Program-made: the position numbers and the translations under genes
Notes under the pieces: model-generated
Databases searched by the model: none
Seen by the model: the letters and a program-made list of their open reading frames with translations, nothing else
What the model was told of the DNA's origin: nothing
Shown here: piece after piece, positions 33,439 to 41,221 of the stretch
How positions within the stretch are numbered: the first letter of the stretch is position 1
Layout: each line of letters starts with the position of its first letter
Origin: Micromonospora nigra
Lineage (GTDB): Bacteria; Actinomycetota; Actinomycetes; Mycobacteriales; Micromonosporaceae
Assembly: GCF_900091585.1 (NCBI RefSeq)
Contig: NZ_FMHT01000003.1
Location: forward strand, 5,199,501 to 5,263,500
Length of the DNA: 64,000 bases
Direction of reading: 5' to 3'

Positions 33439-34950
33439 ATGAGCGCACCGATCGGCAACCTCGCGGCGCTGGCCGCCGCCGTCCTGCAGCCCGGGTTCGT
33501 CGGCACGGTCCCGCCGCCCTGGATCTGCCGCTGGCTCGGCGAAGGGCTCGGCTCGGTGGTGCTGTTCGCCCGCAACGTCGTCGACCACGAACAGGTCGCC
33601 GCGCTCACCGCCGCCCTGCGCGCCGAACGGCCCGACGTCGTCGTCGCCATCGACGAGGAGGCCGGCGACGTCACCCGGATCGAGTCCGTCCGGGGCAGCT
33701 CCCGGCCCGGCAACTTCGCCCTCGGCGTCATCGACGATCCGACGCTGACCGAGGAGGTCGCCCGTGACCTCGGCGCCGAACTCGCCGCCTGCGGGATCAC
33801 CCTCGACTACGCGCCCGACGCCGACGTCAACTCCAATCCGGACAACCCGGTGATCGGCGTACGCGCCTTCGGCGCCGACCCCGCGCTGGTCGCCCGGCAC
33901 ACCGCCGCCTGGGTACGCGGCCTCCAGGCCGGCGGCGTGGCGGCCTGCGCCAAGCACTTCCCCGGCCACGGCGACACCCGCGTCGACTCCCACCACGACC
34001 TGCCCCGCATCACCGCCGACCGGGCCCGCCTCGACGCCGTGGAACTGGCCCCCTTCCGGGCCGCCGTGGCCGCCGGGGTGCAGGCCGTCATGACCGGCCA
34101 CCTGCTGGTCCCGGCGCTGGACCCGGCGCTGCCCGCCACCCTCAGCGAACCCGTCCTCGGCGGCCTGCTGCGTGAGGAACTGGGCTTCGGTGGCGTCGTC
34201 GTCACCGACGCCGTGGAGATGCGCGCCGTGGCCGGCCGCTACGGCCTCGCCGGGGCCACCGTCCGGGCGCTCGCGGCGGGGGCCGACGCGATCTGTGTCG
34301 GCGGCGAGCACGCCGACGAGGAGACCGCCCGGCACCTGCGCGACGCCGTCGTCGCCGCCGTGGTCTCCGGCGACCTGCCCGAGGAACGGCTCGCCGAGGC
34401 GGCCAAGCGCGTCGGCGAACTCGCCGCCTGGAGCGCCGCCGCCCGCGCCGACCTGCGACCCACGCGCGGCGGCCCGCCGGCCGGGGCGTCCGCCGTCGGG
34501 CTGGCCGCCGCCCGGCGGGCCATCCGGGTGACCACCGCCCCCGGCGCACCGCCCCTGCCGCTGCCCGGCCCCGCGCACGTCGTCGAGTTCGAGCCGCCCC
34601 GCAACATCGCCATCGGCGCGGAGACGCCCTGGGGGATCGGGGAGCCGCTGGCCGCGCTGCTGCCCGCGACCACCTGCGTGCGGTACGCCCGCTCCGGCGT
34701 GCCGGCCGACCCGACCGCCGGTGCCGCCGGCCGCCCCGTCGTGCTGGTCGTGCGGGACCTGCACCGGCACGACTGGATGCGTGCCGCCGTGGTCCGGGCG
34801 CTGGCCGCCCGTCCCGATGCCGTCGTCGTCGAACTGGGCGTGCCGGAACTGGTCGTCGGGGCACGCCACGTGGCCACCCACGGAGCCACCCGGGCCGGTG
34901 CCCGGGCCGCCGCCGAACTGCTCAGCGGCACCGTCAGGGCTGGGTGGTGA
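33439..34950 (+). CDS. glycoside hydrolase family 3 beta-N-acetylhexosaminidase (NagZ-like)
   Basis: A 503-aa GH3 enzyme that should release terminal N-acetylglucosamine from peptidoglycan fragments or chitooligosaccharides. The family motifs are clear: VVVAIDEEAGDVTRI near residue 75, AACAKHFPGHGDTRVDSHHDLP (the KHFPGHGDT signature with the catalytic His of the loop), and GFGGVVVTDAVEMRAV with the nucleophile Asp. A C-terminal ~150-residue domain follows the barrel (from about 345), as in the longer actinomycete NagZ proteins. No signal peptide is seen, so it is probably cytoplasmic and used in cell-wall recycling. The ATG start is at 33439. The stop lies 17 bp inside the convergent GNAT gene. 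Confidence 0.92.
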   Translation: MSAPIGNLAALAAAVLQPGFVGTVPPPWICRWLGEGLGSVVLFARNVVDHEQVAALTAALRAERPDVVVAIDEEAGDVTRIESVRGSSRPGNFALGVIDDPTLTEEVARDLGAELAACGITLDYAPDADVNSNPDNPVIGVRAFGADPALVARHTAAWVRGLQAGGVAACAKHFPGHGDTRVDSHHDLPRITADRARLDAVELAPFRAAVAAGVQAVMTGHLLVPALDPALPATLSEPVLGGLLREELGFGGVVVTDAVEMRAVAGRYGLAGATVRALAAGADAICVGGEHADEETARHLRDAVVAAVVSGDLPEERLAEAAKRVGELAAWSAAARADLRPTRGGPPAGASAVGLAAARRAIRVTTAPGAPPLPLPGPAHVVEFEPPRNIAIGAETPWGIGEPLAALLPATTCVRYARSGVPADPTAGAAGRPVVLVVRDLHRHDWMRAAVVRALAARPDAVVVELGVPELVVGARHVATHGATRAGARAAAELLSGTVRAGW

Positions 34951-35221
34951 CCAGCTCGGCGTACTCCGGATGCCGGTCGATGAACGAGGCCATGAACGGG
35001 CACCGCGGCACCACCCGGCCGCCGCGCTCGCGAACCTGGTCCAGCGTGGCGCGGATCAGCGCCGCGCCCACACCCAGGTTGCGGAACTCCGACCCGACCT
35101 CGGTGTGCGTGAAGACCAGCACCTCGCCGCGCGGCAGGTAGGCGGTGAACCCGCCCAGCGCCCCGTCGACCAGGATCTCGAACCGGTTCTTGGCGGGATT
35201 GTCCTCGACCAGGGTGCTCAC
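34934..35221 (-). CDS. small GNAT-like acetyltransferase (YidJ type)
   Basis: A 95-aa protein of the short N-acetyltransferase group. It reads KNRFEILVDGALGGFTAYLPRGEVLVFTHTEVGSEFRNLGVGAALIRATLDQVRERGGRVVPRCPFMASFIDRHPEY. The E.RNLGVGAALI loop binds acetyl-CoA, and CPFMASFIDRHPEY is the conserved end. The target is unknown. The start is the GTG at 35221, whose GTGA overlaps the TGA of the cysteine-desulfurase-like gene, so translation is coupled. Its 3' end overlaps the GH3 gene by 17 bp. Confidence 0.85.
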   Translation of the reverse strand: MSTLVEDNPAKNRFEILVDGALGGFTAYLPRGEVLVFTHTEVGSEFRNLGVGAALIRATLDQVRERGGRVVPRCPFMASFIDRHPEYAELVTTQP

Positions 35222-36444
35222 CCGGCCATTGTCCCCCCGTCGGCGGCGAGCCGGTCCAGTTCGGTGAGCAACCGGTCGACCTCCTCGACCGTGTTGTAGT
35301 GGTAGATGCTGGCCCGCACCGCCCCGCCGGTGGCCCGCAGACCCGTCGCCTCGAAGAACTCGTAGGCGTAGTAGTCGCCGGAGGTGAGGCACACCCCCGC
35401 CGCGCCGAGCCCCGCCTGGGTCGCCGCCGGGGAGTGCCCGGCCAGCCGGAACGACACCGTCGGGCAGCGCCGGGCCGGGGCGCCCAGCACCGTGACGGCA
35501 GGCCGTGCGGCCAGCCCGGCCAGCAGGCGCGCCAGCAGCGTCTGCTCGTACGCCCCGGCGGCGGCCAGCCCGGCGCGCACCCGCGTCCGCCGGTCGCCGG
35601 TCGCGTCCGGGTCCAGCCCGGCCAGGTGGTCGACGGCGGCGGCCACGCCGGCCAGCAGCGGGAAGCTCGGGGTGCCGTACTCGAAGCGGTCCGGCACGGT
35701 GTCGGCCGCCGGCAGCAGCTTCGCCGGGCGCAGGTCCGCCCACAGCGCGGGGTCGGCCACCATCGCCGCCAGGTGCGGACCCGACCACTTGTAGGCGCTG
35801 GTGACCAGGACGTCGGCGCCCAGCGCGGCCAGGTCGGTCGGTCCGTGCGGCACCGAGTGCACCCCGTCGACACAGACCAGCGCGCCGGCCGCGTGCGCGA
35901 CCTTGGCGATCGCGGCCACGTCCGGCACGGTGCCGACCGCGTTGCTGCCGGCGGTCACCGCGACCAGCCGGGTGCGCTCACCGACCAGGTCGGCGTACTG
36001 GTCGGCGGGCAGCTCGCCGGTGTCGAGGTCGACCTCAGCCCAGCGCACCGTCGCGCCGGACGCCTGCGCCGCCTGCACCCACGGCCGCACGTTCGCGTCG
36101 TGGTCCAGCCGGGAGACCACCACCTCGTCGCCCGGCCGCCAGGCCGTGGCGAGGGTCCGGGCCAGGGTGTACGTGAGCGCGGTCGCGCTGGGCCCCAGCA
36201 CCACGCCCTCCGGTCGCCCGCCGACCAGGTCGGCGATCGCCGAACGGGCGGCGTCCACCAGCTCCAACGACCGCCGACCGGGCAGGTTCGCGGCACTGCG
36301 GTTGCCCAGCGCGGTACGCATCGCCCCGGCGACGGCGTCGATCACCGGCGCGGCGGTCTGGGTGCCCCCGGCACCGTCGAGGTGGACGAAGCCCTCGGTC
36401 AGGGCGGGATAGGCGGCCCGGGTACGGGCGACGTCGAACGGCAT
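35218..36444 (-). CDS. cysteine-desulfurase-like aminotransferase (class V)
   Basis: A 408-aa PLP enzyme of the cysteine-desulfurase-like protein group (class V aminotransferase fold). VRPWVQAAQASGATVRW and VVVSRLDHDANVRPW are the PLP-pocket signatures. ALVCVDGVHSVPHGP gives the Asp that binds the PLP nitrogen. LVTSAYKWSGPHLA holds the PLP Lys. It lacks the mobile cysteine loop of true SufS (RxCxCAQP), and the region around residues 340-380 reads AAGVCLTSGDYYAYEFFEATG. So the true reaction is uncertain; it may be a desulfurase, lyase or transaminase. It overlaps the small GNAT gene by 4 bp and is the upstream partner. Confidence 0.85.
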   Translation of the reverse strand: MPFDVARTRAAYPALTEGFVHLDGAGGTQTAAPVIDAVAGAMRTALGNRSAANLPGRRSLELVDAARSAIADLVGGRPEGVVLGPSATALTYTLARTLATAWRPGDEVVVSRLDHDANVRPWVQAAQASGATVRWAEVDLDTGELPADQYADLVGERTRLVAVTAGSNAVGTVPDVAAIAKVAHAAGALVCVDGVHSVPHGPTDLAALGADVLVTSAYKWSGPHLAAMVADPALWADLRPAKLLPAADTVPDRFEYGTPSFPLLAGVAAAVDHLAGLDPDATGDRRTRVRAGLAAAGAYEQTLLARLLAGLAARPAVTVLGAPARRCPTVSFRLAGHSPAATQAGLGAAGVCLTSGDYYAYEFFEATGLRATGGAVRASIYHYNTVEEVDRLLTELDRLAADGGTMAG

Positions 36445-36519
36445 GACGGCGACCCTAACCCCGGCCCCCGCCGATGTCGCCCGGTGGCGGTGTCGCGCGC
36501 GTCTCGTACCCTTGGCCCC

Positions 36520-36885
36520 GTGACGATGCGACGCGTTGACCCCCGCCGGACCCCCACCCGCCGCGCCGCCGGCCTGCTCGCCGGGCTGGCCCTCGGTGCC
36601 GCCCTGCTCGCCGGTTGCAGCTCGGAGGGCGCCTCCACCGACTGCGGGCTGGACGCCTGCACGGTGACCTTCGACCGGGGCGTGGACGCCCGGGCCAACA
36701 TCCTCGGCGTCGAGGCCCGGTTGATCGGTGCCGACGGTGACCAGGTGACGGTCGAGGTGGCCGGCGAGCAGCTGTCACTCACCGTCGGCCAGCAGGCCGC
36801 CGACGTCGGCGGCCTCGCGGTCACCCTCGACAGCGTCACCGAGACCGAGGTCAGGATCCGGGTGGCGCGCACCGCCAACGGCTGA
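36520..36885 (+). CDS. small lipoprotein
   Basis: A 121-aa exported protein. It has an arginine-rich N-terminus, a hydrophobic helix (AAGLLAGLALGAALLAGC) and a lipobox LAGC whose Cys should carry the lipid anchor (near residue 33). The mature part is about 88 residues and beta-rich (VTFDRGVDARANILGVEARL, VTVEVAGEQLSLTVGQ). The function is unknown. TACCCT at 36507-36512 looks like a -10 box and lies 7 bp before the GTG at 36520, so the mRNA may be leaderless. The alternative ATG is at 36526. Confidence 0.75.
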   Translation: MTMRRVDPRRTPTRRAAGLLAGLALGAALLAGCSSEGASTDCGLDACTVTFDRGVDARANILGVEARLIGADGDQVTVEVAGEQLSLTVGQQAADVGGLAVTLDSVTETEVRIRVARTANG

Positions 36886-36908
36886 GGCGGCTGCGGGGTG
36901 GGTTTGGA

Positions 36909-36928
36909 AATCTCCCCATCCGGAGATT
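36909..36928. promoter_or_regulatory. hairpin covering the ribosome site of the DUF1206 gene
   Basis: AATCTCC (36909-36915) and GGAGATT (36922-36928) are perfect complements around a CCATCC loop. The GGAG of the right arm is the only Shine-Dalgarno-like sequence before the ATG at 36937. The structure could hide it, or it could instead be an operator. It is strikingly AT-richer than its surroundings. Confidence 0.5.
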
Positions 36929-36936
36929 GAGGCGCC

Positions 36937-37758
36937 ATGTCTGTCACCCGGAACGCCGAAGCCACCGCCGCCCGCACGGCCAACAGCCGGTGGCTCGAAC
37001 TCCTCGCCCGTGCCGGCTTCATCGGCTACGGCATCGTCCATCTGCTGTTCGGCTGGCTCGCGTTGCAGATCGCCTTCGGTAACCCGTCCAGCGACGGGGA
37101 CCAGACCGGCGCGCTGCGTACCCTCGCGGCGCAGCCGATGGGCAGGTTCGTCGTCATCGCCATCGCCGTCGGAATGCTCGCCATGGCCGTCTGGCAGGCG
37201 CTGGAGGCGGCGGTGGGCCACCGCGTCGAGCGGGGCAAGGACCGTGTCAAGGAGCGGGTCTTCTCCGCCGCCCGGACGGTCATCTACCTGTGGCTGGCCT
37301 GGACGGCCTGGAAGGTCTTCTCCGACGCCAACTCCGACAGCGCCAGCCAGTCCAAGCAACTGACCGCCCGGCTGATGGAATCCACGGGTGGCCGGTGGCT
37401 GGTCGGGCTGGCCGGTCTCGCGCTCGCCGGGCTCGGCGTCGGCATGATCTTCTACGGCCTCAAGAAGAAGTTCATGAGGCGTCTCAAGACCGGCGAGATG
37501 AACGCGCACACCAGCAAGCTCGCGCGCCGGCTCGGCATGGCCGGCTACGCCGCCCGTGGCGTGGCGTTCGGCATCACCGGGCTGCTGGTCGTCCTGGCCG
37601 CCTACACCTACGACCCGGAGAAGGCGCGTGGTCTGGACGCCGCCCTGCACACCCTGAGGGACCAGGCCTACGGGACGATCCTGCTCACCATCGTGGCCCT
37701 GGGCATCATCGCCTTCGGTGTCTACTGCTTCCTCCAGTCCCGCTACCGCAAGGTGTGA
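36937..37758 (+). CDS. DUF1206 family membrane protein
   Basis: A 273-aa integral membrane protein with six hydrophobic segments in three repeated pairs. Each repeat resembles LLARAGFIGYGIVHLLFGWLALQIAFG. Similar stretches are ARTVIYLWLAWTAWKVF and ARRLGMAGYAARGVAFGITGLLVVLAAYTY, each with a G-Y-x-(A/I)-R/V-G turn. This is DUF1206, common in actinobacteria. Its role is unknown. Charged loops include KKKFMRRLK near residue 180. The ATG is preceded by a hairpin covering the ribosome site. A mechanosensitive channel gene follows on the same strand. Confidence 0.88.
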   Translation: MSVTRNAEATAARTANSRWLELLARAGFIGYGIVHLLFGWLALQIAFGNPSSDGDQTGALRTLAAQPMGRFVVIAIAVGMLAMAVWQALEAAVGHRVERGKDRVKERVFSAARTVIYLWLAWTAWKVFSDANSDSASQSKQLTARLMESTGGRWLVGLAGLALAGLGVGMIFYGLKKKFMRRLKTGEMNAHTSKLARRLGMAGYAARGVAFGITGLLVVLAAYTYDPEKARGLDAALHTLRDQAYGTILLTIVALGIIAFGVYCFLQSRYRKV

Positions 37759-37836
37759 GGTGGTCGGCGGAGGCTGATCCGCGCATGATTACACTTTTGC
37801 CCGGATTACGCTGCCGTCGGAGGGAGACACTGCACC

Positions 37837-39033
37837 GTGCCTGGCTACCTGGTGACGATCATCGCCGCGCTCGCCGCGGCGGCGGTCGCTCTCGTGGCGG
37901 TCGAGGCGACGCACCGCCTGATGCGTCGCCTCGGCCACCGTTCCCTGGTGATGACCGAGCTGACCGAACACGCGCACCGGCCCTTCCAGGTCGCCACCAC
38001 CGTGCTCGCCGTGCAGTTCGCCGTGCGGTTCAGCACCGGGTACGCGGTGGGCACCACCGCCCGGCAGGTGCTGCTGCACCTGCTGGTGCTGGCCGTCATC
38101 GCCACCAGCGCCTGGTTCGTCGCGTCGCTGCTGGTGGTGGTGGAGGACACCACGTTGGCCCGGTTCCGGGTGGACGTGCCGGACAACCGGCACGCCCGAC
38201 AGGTGCGTACCCAGGTGGTGATGCTGCGGCGGGTGACCATCGCGGTCATCGTCGTGCTCGCCGTCGGCGTGATGCTGATGACCTTCCCCGCCGTACGCGG
38301 GATCGGCGCCGGCGTGCTGACCAGCGCCGGTCTGGTCGGTGTGGTCGCCGCGTTGGCCGCGCAGAGCCTGCTCGGCAACGTCTTCGCCGGCCTCCAACTG
38401 GCGTTCAGCGATGCCGTGCGCCTCGACGACGTGGTGGTCGTCGAGGGGGAGTGGGGCCGCATCGAGGAGCTGACGCTCACCTACGTGGTGGTGCAGGTCT
38501 GGGACGACCGGCGGCTGATCCTGCCCACGTCGTACTTCACCAGCACGCCCTTCCAGAACTGGACCCGCACCGAGTCGGCGGTGCTCGGCACCGCCGAGTT
38601 CGACGTGGACTGGTCCATCCCCGTGCAGGCGATGCGGGAGGAGCTGCGCCGGCTGGCGGAGGGCAGCGACCTGTGGGACGGCCGGGTCTGCGTCCTCCAG
38701 GTCACCGACGCGACCGGCGGCGCGATCAAGGTGCGCGCGCTGGTCAGCGCCGCCAACGCCGGCAGCCTGTGGGATCTGCGGTGCCTGGTGCGCGAACAAC
38801 TGGTGGCGTGGGTACGGGACAACCGGCCCACCGCGATGCCCCGGATGCGGGCCGAGGTCGGCGACGCCGGCAGCAACCTGGCCTGGCAGTGGGTACAGCC
38901 CCGCCGGGCCGCCCGCCCCCGCGCCGACGGTGGGATGCCCGACGACGCCCGGCTGTTCGGCGGTGGCGACGACGGCAACGCCCGCAGTGAGGCGTTCGTC
39001 GGCCCCGACGAGCCTGCCGACGCCCGGCGCTGA
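37837..39033 (+). CDS. mechanosensitive ion channel MscS family protein
   Basis: A 398-aa channel that should open on membrane tension to release solutes. The N-terminal half has about four membrane segments. The pore helix and beta domain follow: AVRGIGAGVLTSAGLVGVVAALAAQSLLGNVFAGLQLAFSDAVRLDDVVVVEGEWGRIEELTLTYVVVQVWDDRRLILPTSYFTSTPFQNWTR. The RLDDVVVVEGEWGRIEEL strand and LPTSYF are characteristic of MscS. The C-terminus is a ~60-residue polar tail. The GTG start follows GGAGGG. Two hairpins follow the stop. Confidence 0.92.
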   Translation: MPGYLVTIIAALAAAAVALVAVEATHRLMRRLGHRSLVMTELTEHAHRPFQVATTVLAVQFAVRFSTGYAVGTTARQVLLHLLVLAVIATSAWFVASLLVVVEDTTLARFRVDVPDNRHARQVRTQVVMLRRVTIAVIVVLAVGVMLMTFPAVRGIGAGVLTSAGLVGVVAALAAQSLLGNVFAGLQLAFSDAVRLDDVVVVEGEWGRIEELTLTYVVVQVWDDRRLILPTSYFTSTPFQNWTRTESAVLGTAEFDVDWSIPVQAMREELRRLAEGSDLWDGRVCVLQVTDATGGAIKVRALVSAANAGSLWDLRCLVREQLVAWVRDNRPTAMPRMRAEVGDAGSNLAWQWVQPRRAARPRADGGMPDDARLFGGGDDGNARSEAFVGPDEPADARR

Positions 39034-39056
39034 CGGCCCGCAGCCGCCCCCACCCG

Positions 39057-39084
39057 CCCCGGCGAGCGTCCCGGCTCGCTGGGG
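39057..39084. terminator. first hairpin after the MscS gene
   Basis: CCCCGGCGAGC (39057-39067) pairs with 39074-39084 with one wobble around a 6-base loop. It is the first of two hairpins in the 335-bp gap 39034-39368. Confidence 0.6.
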
Positions 39085-39103
39085 CCTCGCCCCCACCCGC
39101 CCT

Positions 39104-39144
39104 GACGAGGCCCCGGCGACCGGGACGGTCGCCGGGGCCTCGTC
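39104..39144. terminator. perfect 18-bp stem hairpin
   Basis: GACGAGGCCCCGGCGACC (39104-39121) is exactly complementary to 39127-39144 around a GGGAC loop. It is a very strong rho-independent-type terminator for the channel gene. The rest of this 335-bp gap (39145-39368) holds the promoter area of the next operon. I see no further gene in it, only GC-rich palindromic fragments near 39290. Confidence 0.85.
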
Positions 39145-39368
39145 GACGACCGGTCAGCGGTGCCCGTGACCGCCCGGATCCCGCAGCCGGTGGGACGGGT
39201 GGAGGTTTGGTGGGCCGATTCGCGGGACGTGCTGCGCGACGCCTCTGCTCCTCCGCCGCAGTGCCCGGTCCGGGCGCGGCGCACGCGACGGTCGGCCGAC
39301 CGCCGCGCGCAGGATTGGCGGGCGGCGACTCCGGGCATACAGCGCGGTGATGAGGAAAGGAGGACAGC

Positions 39369-39806
39369 ATGGCTGACGTGGCGAACGCCCGTACCACCAC
39401 CCGTGCCGGTGACGAACCGTCCACCGCCGAGTTGGTCCAGCGGGCCACGGAACAGGTCTCCCGCCTGGTCCGCGACGAGCTGGCACTCGCGCGCGCGGAA
39501 CTGACCGAGAAGGGTAAGCACGCCGGTATCGGCATCGGGCTGTTCGGCGGCGGAGGCGCGCTGGCCCTCTACGGCCTGGGCGCCCTGGTGGCCGCCGCGA
39601 TCCTGCTACTGGCTCTGGTGATGCCGGCCTGGGCGGCGGCCCTGATCGTGGCGGTGGCGCTGTTCCTGGTGGCCGGGATCCTGGCCCTGGTGGGCAAGAA
39701 GCAGGTCAACCAGGCAGGTCCGCCCGTGCCGACTGCCGCCGTGCAGAGCGTGCGGGCCGACGTGGACGTGGTCAGCGCCGCGGTGAAGGACAGGGGACGG
39801 GCATGA
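39369..39806 (+). CDS. phage-holin-superfamily-III-like membrane protein
   Basis: A 145-aa membrane protein. It starts with a polar N-terminal helix (STAELVQRATEQVSRLVRDELALARAELTEKGKH), then two long hydrophobic helices (IGIGLFGGGGALALYGLGALVAAAILLLAL and WAAALIVAVALFLVAGILALVG). The C-terminus is polar. This is the actinobacterial 'phage holin' (superfamily III) group, which is chromosomal and not phage. It probably aids membrane integrity or stress response. It overlaps the next gene by 4 bp. The ATG follows AAAGGAGGA. Confidence 0.88.
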   Translation: MADVANARTTTRAGDEPSTAELVQRATEQVSRLVRDELALARAELTEKGKHAGIGIGLFGGGGALALYGLGALVAAAILLLALVMPAWAAALIVAVALFLVAGILALVGKKQVNQAGPPVPTAAVQSVRADVDVVSAAVKDRGRA

Positions 39807-40135
39807 CGAGCAATGGCAGCGGCGGCGACAACGAGGCGCTGCGCGAGGAGATCCGGCGGACCCGGGTCGAGTTGGGCGAGACGGTGGAGGCGCTGGCCGC
39901 CAAGGCCGACGTGAAGGCGCGGTTGCGTTCGTCGGCCGACCAGGCGCGGGAGCGGATGCGCGAGCAGGCGTCCGCGACCGTGGCCCGGGTGCGGGGCCAG
40001 GCGGAGACGGCACGGCTGCGGGCGCAGGAGGGCGGCGAGGTGGTCCGGCGTGACCCGACGCCGTTCGCCGCCCTCGCCGCCGGTGCGGTGGTGGCGGTCG
40101 TGGTGTTGATGATCATTCGTGGGAGGCGTCGGTGA
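39803..40135 (+). CDS. DUF3618 domain protein
   Basis: A 110-aa protein. The region EALREEIRRTRVELGETVEALAAKADVKARLRSSADQARERM is the DUF3618 signature (I-x-R-T-R-x-E-L-x-x-T-(V/L)-x-A-L-x-x-K-x-D). A coiled-coil-like helix follows, then one hydrophobic helix near the C-terminus (ALAAGAVVAVVVLMIIRG). It is probably a membrane-anchored helical protein. The function is unknown. Its ATG overlaps the preceding stop (ATGA) and its stop overlaps the next start (GTGA). Confidence 0.9.
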   Translation: MTSNGSGGDNEALREEIRRTRVELGETVEALAAKADVKARLRSSADQARERMREQASATVARVRGQAETARLRAQEGGEVVRRDPTPFAALAAGAVVAVVVLMIIRGRRR

Positions 40136-40404
40136 GCAGAAGTATCGGCAAGGCCGCCTACAAGCCGGTCGGCGTGCTGATGGGGTTCGCCGCCGGTGCG
40201 GTCGCGGGAATCATCTTCCGGCAGGTCTGGAAGCTCGCCGACCCGGAGGGCGAGGCGCCCAGCCCCACCGACGAGGACCGCGGCTGGGTCGAGGTCCTCG
40301 CGGCGGCGGCGATACAGGGCGCGATCTTCTCGGCGGTGCGCGCCGCCGTCGACCGCGGTGGCGCGGTCGGCGTGCGTCGGATGACCGGAAAGTGGCCGGA
40401 CTGA
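40132..40404 (+). CDS. DUF4235 domain protein
   Basis: A 90-aa membrane protein. The sequence KPVGVLMGFAAGAVAGIIFRQVWKLAD is DUF4235's first helix. The second is GWVEVLAAAAIQGAIFSAVRAAVDRGG. The PEGEAPSPTDEDRGW linker between them is conserved in the family. It is probably a two-helix membrane protein. The GTG start overlaps the DUF3618 stop by 4 bp. The three genes (holin-like, DUF3618, DUF4235) form a coupled unit, a common actinobacterial set thought to respond to stress. A hairpin terminator follows. Confidence 0.88.
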   Translation: MSRSIGKAAYKPVGVLMGFAAGAVAGIIFRQVWKLADPEGEAPSPTDEDRGWVEVLAAAAIQGAIFSAVRAAVDRGGAVGVRRMTGKWPD

Positions 40405-40427
40405 CCCCTCGGACAGCAGCTCCTCGG

Positions 40428-40453
40428 CCCCTCGCCGCCCCCGCGGCGAGGGG
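40428..40453. terminator. 11-bp stem hairpin after the DUF4235 operon
   Basis: CCCCTCGCCGC (40428-40438) pairs perfectly with 40443-40453 around a CCCC loop, 23 bp after the operon's last stop. Confidence 0.75.
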
Positions 40454-40530
40454 TCGAACGCGTCGTTCCCCCGGCCCGCCGAGCGGATCTCAGGCGTCCG
40501 TCAGGTCACATGTCGGAAAATTTCGTCGGC

Positions 40531-40536
40531 TAGGCT
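40531..40536 (+). promoter_or_regulatory. probable -10 box of the cold-shock gene
   Basis: TAGGCT fits the actinobacterial -10 pattern TAnnnT and begins 166 bp before the start codon, giving a 5' leader of about 155 nt. No convincing -35 box is seen at 17-18 bp. Confidence 0.4.
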
Positions 40537-40568
40537 GTGCAGAGTTTTTGCGTACGTGGTTTGCTGTT

Positions 40569-40590
40569 CCACGCTGTTGCGACAGCGTGG
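40569..40590 (+). ncRNA. hairpin in the cold-shock mRNA leader
   Basis: CCACGCTGT (40569-40577) pairs perfectly with ACAGCGTGG (40582-40590) around TGCG, inside the long 5' leader. Cold-shock mRNAs often have long structured leaders that control translation by temperature; that role here is inferred. Confidence 0.5.
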
Positions 40591-40696
40591 GCTGAGAGAA
40601 GTCTCCTTCCCCGGGGGCCGCCTCAGGCGCCGCTGCTCGGAAACGGCCAATCGGCCGCACGGCGTGCTCGGCCGCCAGTTTTAGAAGGAGATACAC

Positions 40697-40900
40697 ATGG
40701 CGCAGGGAACCGTGAAGTGGTTCAACGCTGACAAGGGCTTCGGCTTCATCACCGTCGACGGCGGGGGTGCTGACGTGTTCGTCCACTTCTCGGCCATCCA
40801 GACCAGCGGCTACCGCACGCTGGAGGAGAACCAGCGGGTGGAGTTCGAGATCGCCCAGGGCCAGAAGGGTCCGCAGGCCGAGCAGGTCCGCCCCATCTGA
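40697..40900 (+). CDS. cold-shock protein
   Basis: A 67-aa CspA-type single-domain OB-fold protein that binds single-stranded RNA and DNA and melts RNA secondary structure. It has the RNP1 motif KGFGFITVD and the RNP2 motif VFVHFSAI. It starts [14 protein letters not shown]. The length is typical of the family. The ATG has a strong AGAAGGAG site. The gene has a ~160-nt leader with a perfect hairpin, and a textbook terminator follows. Actinomycetes usually carry several copies; this one lies alone, so cold induction is plausible but not shown. Confidence 0.97.
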   Translation: MAQGTVKWFNADKGFGFITVDGGGADVFVHFSAIQTSGYRTLEENQRVEFEIAQGQKGPQAEQVRPI

Positions 40901-40956
40901 CCGGTGCCGGTCGGCAGCCGCCGGCCAGTGGGCGGTCCGGTCCCCGGATCGACGTG

Positions 40957-40990
40957 AAGCCCCGTATCCCGTCCGGGATGCGGGGCTTTT
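40957..40990 (+). terminator. rho-independent terminator of the cold-shock gene
   Basis: AAGCCCCGTATCCC (40957-40970) pairs with 40975-40988 (one wobble) around GTCC and is followed by a T-run (40987-40990). This is the textbook form. Confidence 0.9.
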
Positions 40991-40995
40991 CCGCG

Positions 40996-41190
40996 TCAAC
41001 GGCGGCTGCGGGCCCGCATCCCGAGCCAGAGCGACACCAGGCCGCCGACCATCAGCACCGGGCCGAGGATCACCCAGGCCTGCTGGTCGGTCATCACGCT
41101 GTCCTCGACGTGGCCGAGCCCCTGCACGGTCCACAACGCCCCCAGCACGACGGCCGCCAAGCCGAGCGTGAGCCGGAACCAGCCGCTCAT
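40996..41190 (-). CDS. small two-helix membrane protein, 64 aa
   Basis: Residues 5-25 (FRLTLGLAAVVLGALWTVQGL) and 38-58 (QAWVILGPVLMVGGLVSLWLGM) are hydrophobic, separated by a short acidic turn (GHVEDSVMTDQ). The C-terminus RARSRR is basic, so both ends probably face the cytoplasm. This form is common in actinobacteria without a known role. The ATG start at 41190 has a GAGGACGG-like ribosome site. It lies between the cold-shock terminator and the aldo/keto reductase gene, on the reductase's strand. Confidence 0.8.
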   Translation of the reverse strand: MSGWFRLTLGLAAVVLGALWTVQGLGHVEDSVMTDQQAWVILGPVLMVGGLVSLWLGMRARSRR

Positions 41191-41221
41191 CGCCGTCCTC
41201 TCCGCCGTGTCCCCGTCCGCC

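Noticed and set aside
39369..39806. Prophage remnant because of the holin-like protein
   Set aside because: This holin-like family is a common chromosomal protein in actinobacteria. No other phage gene is near.
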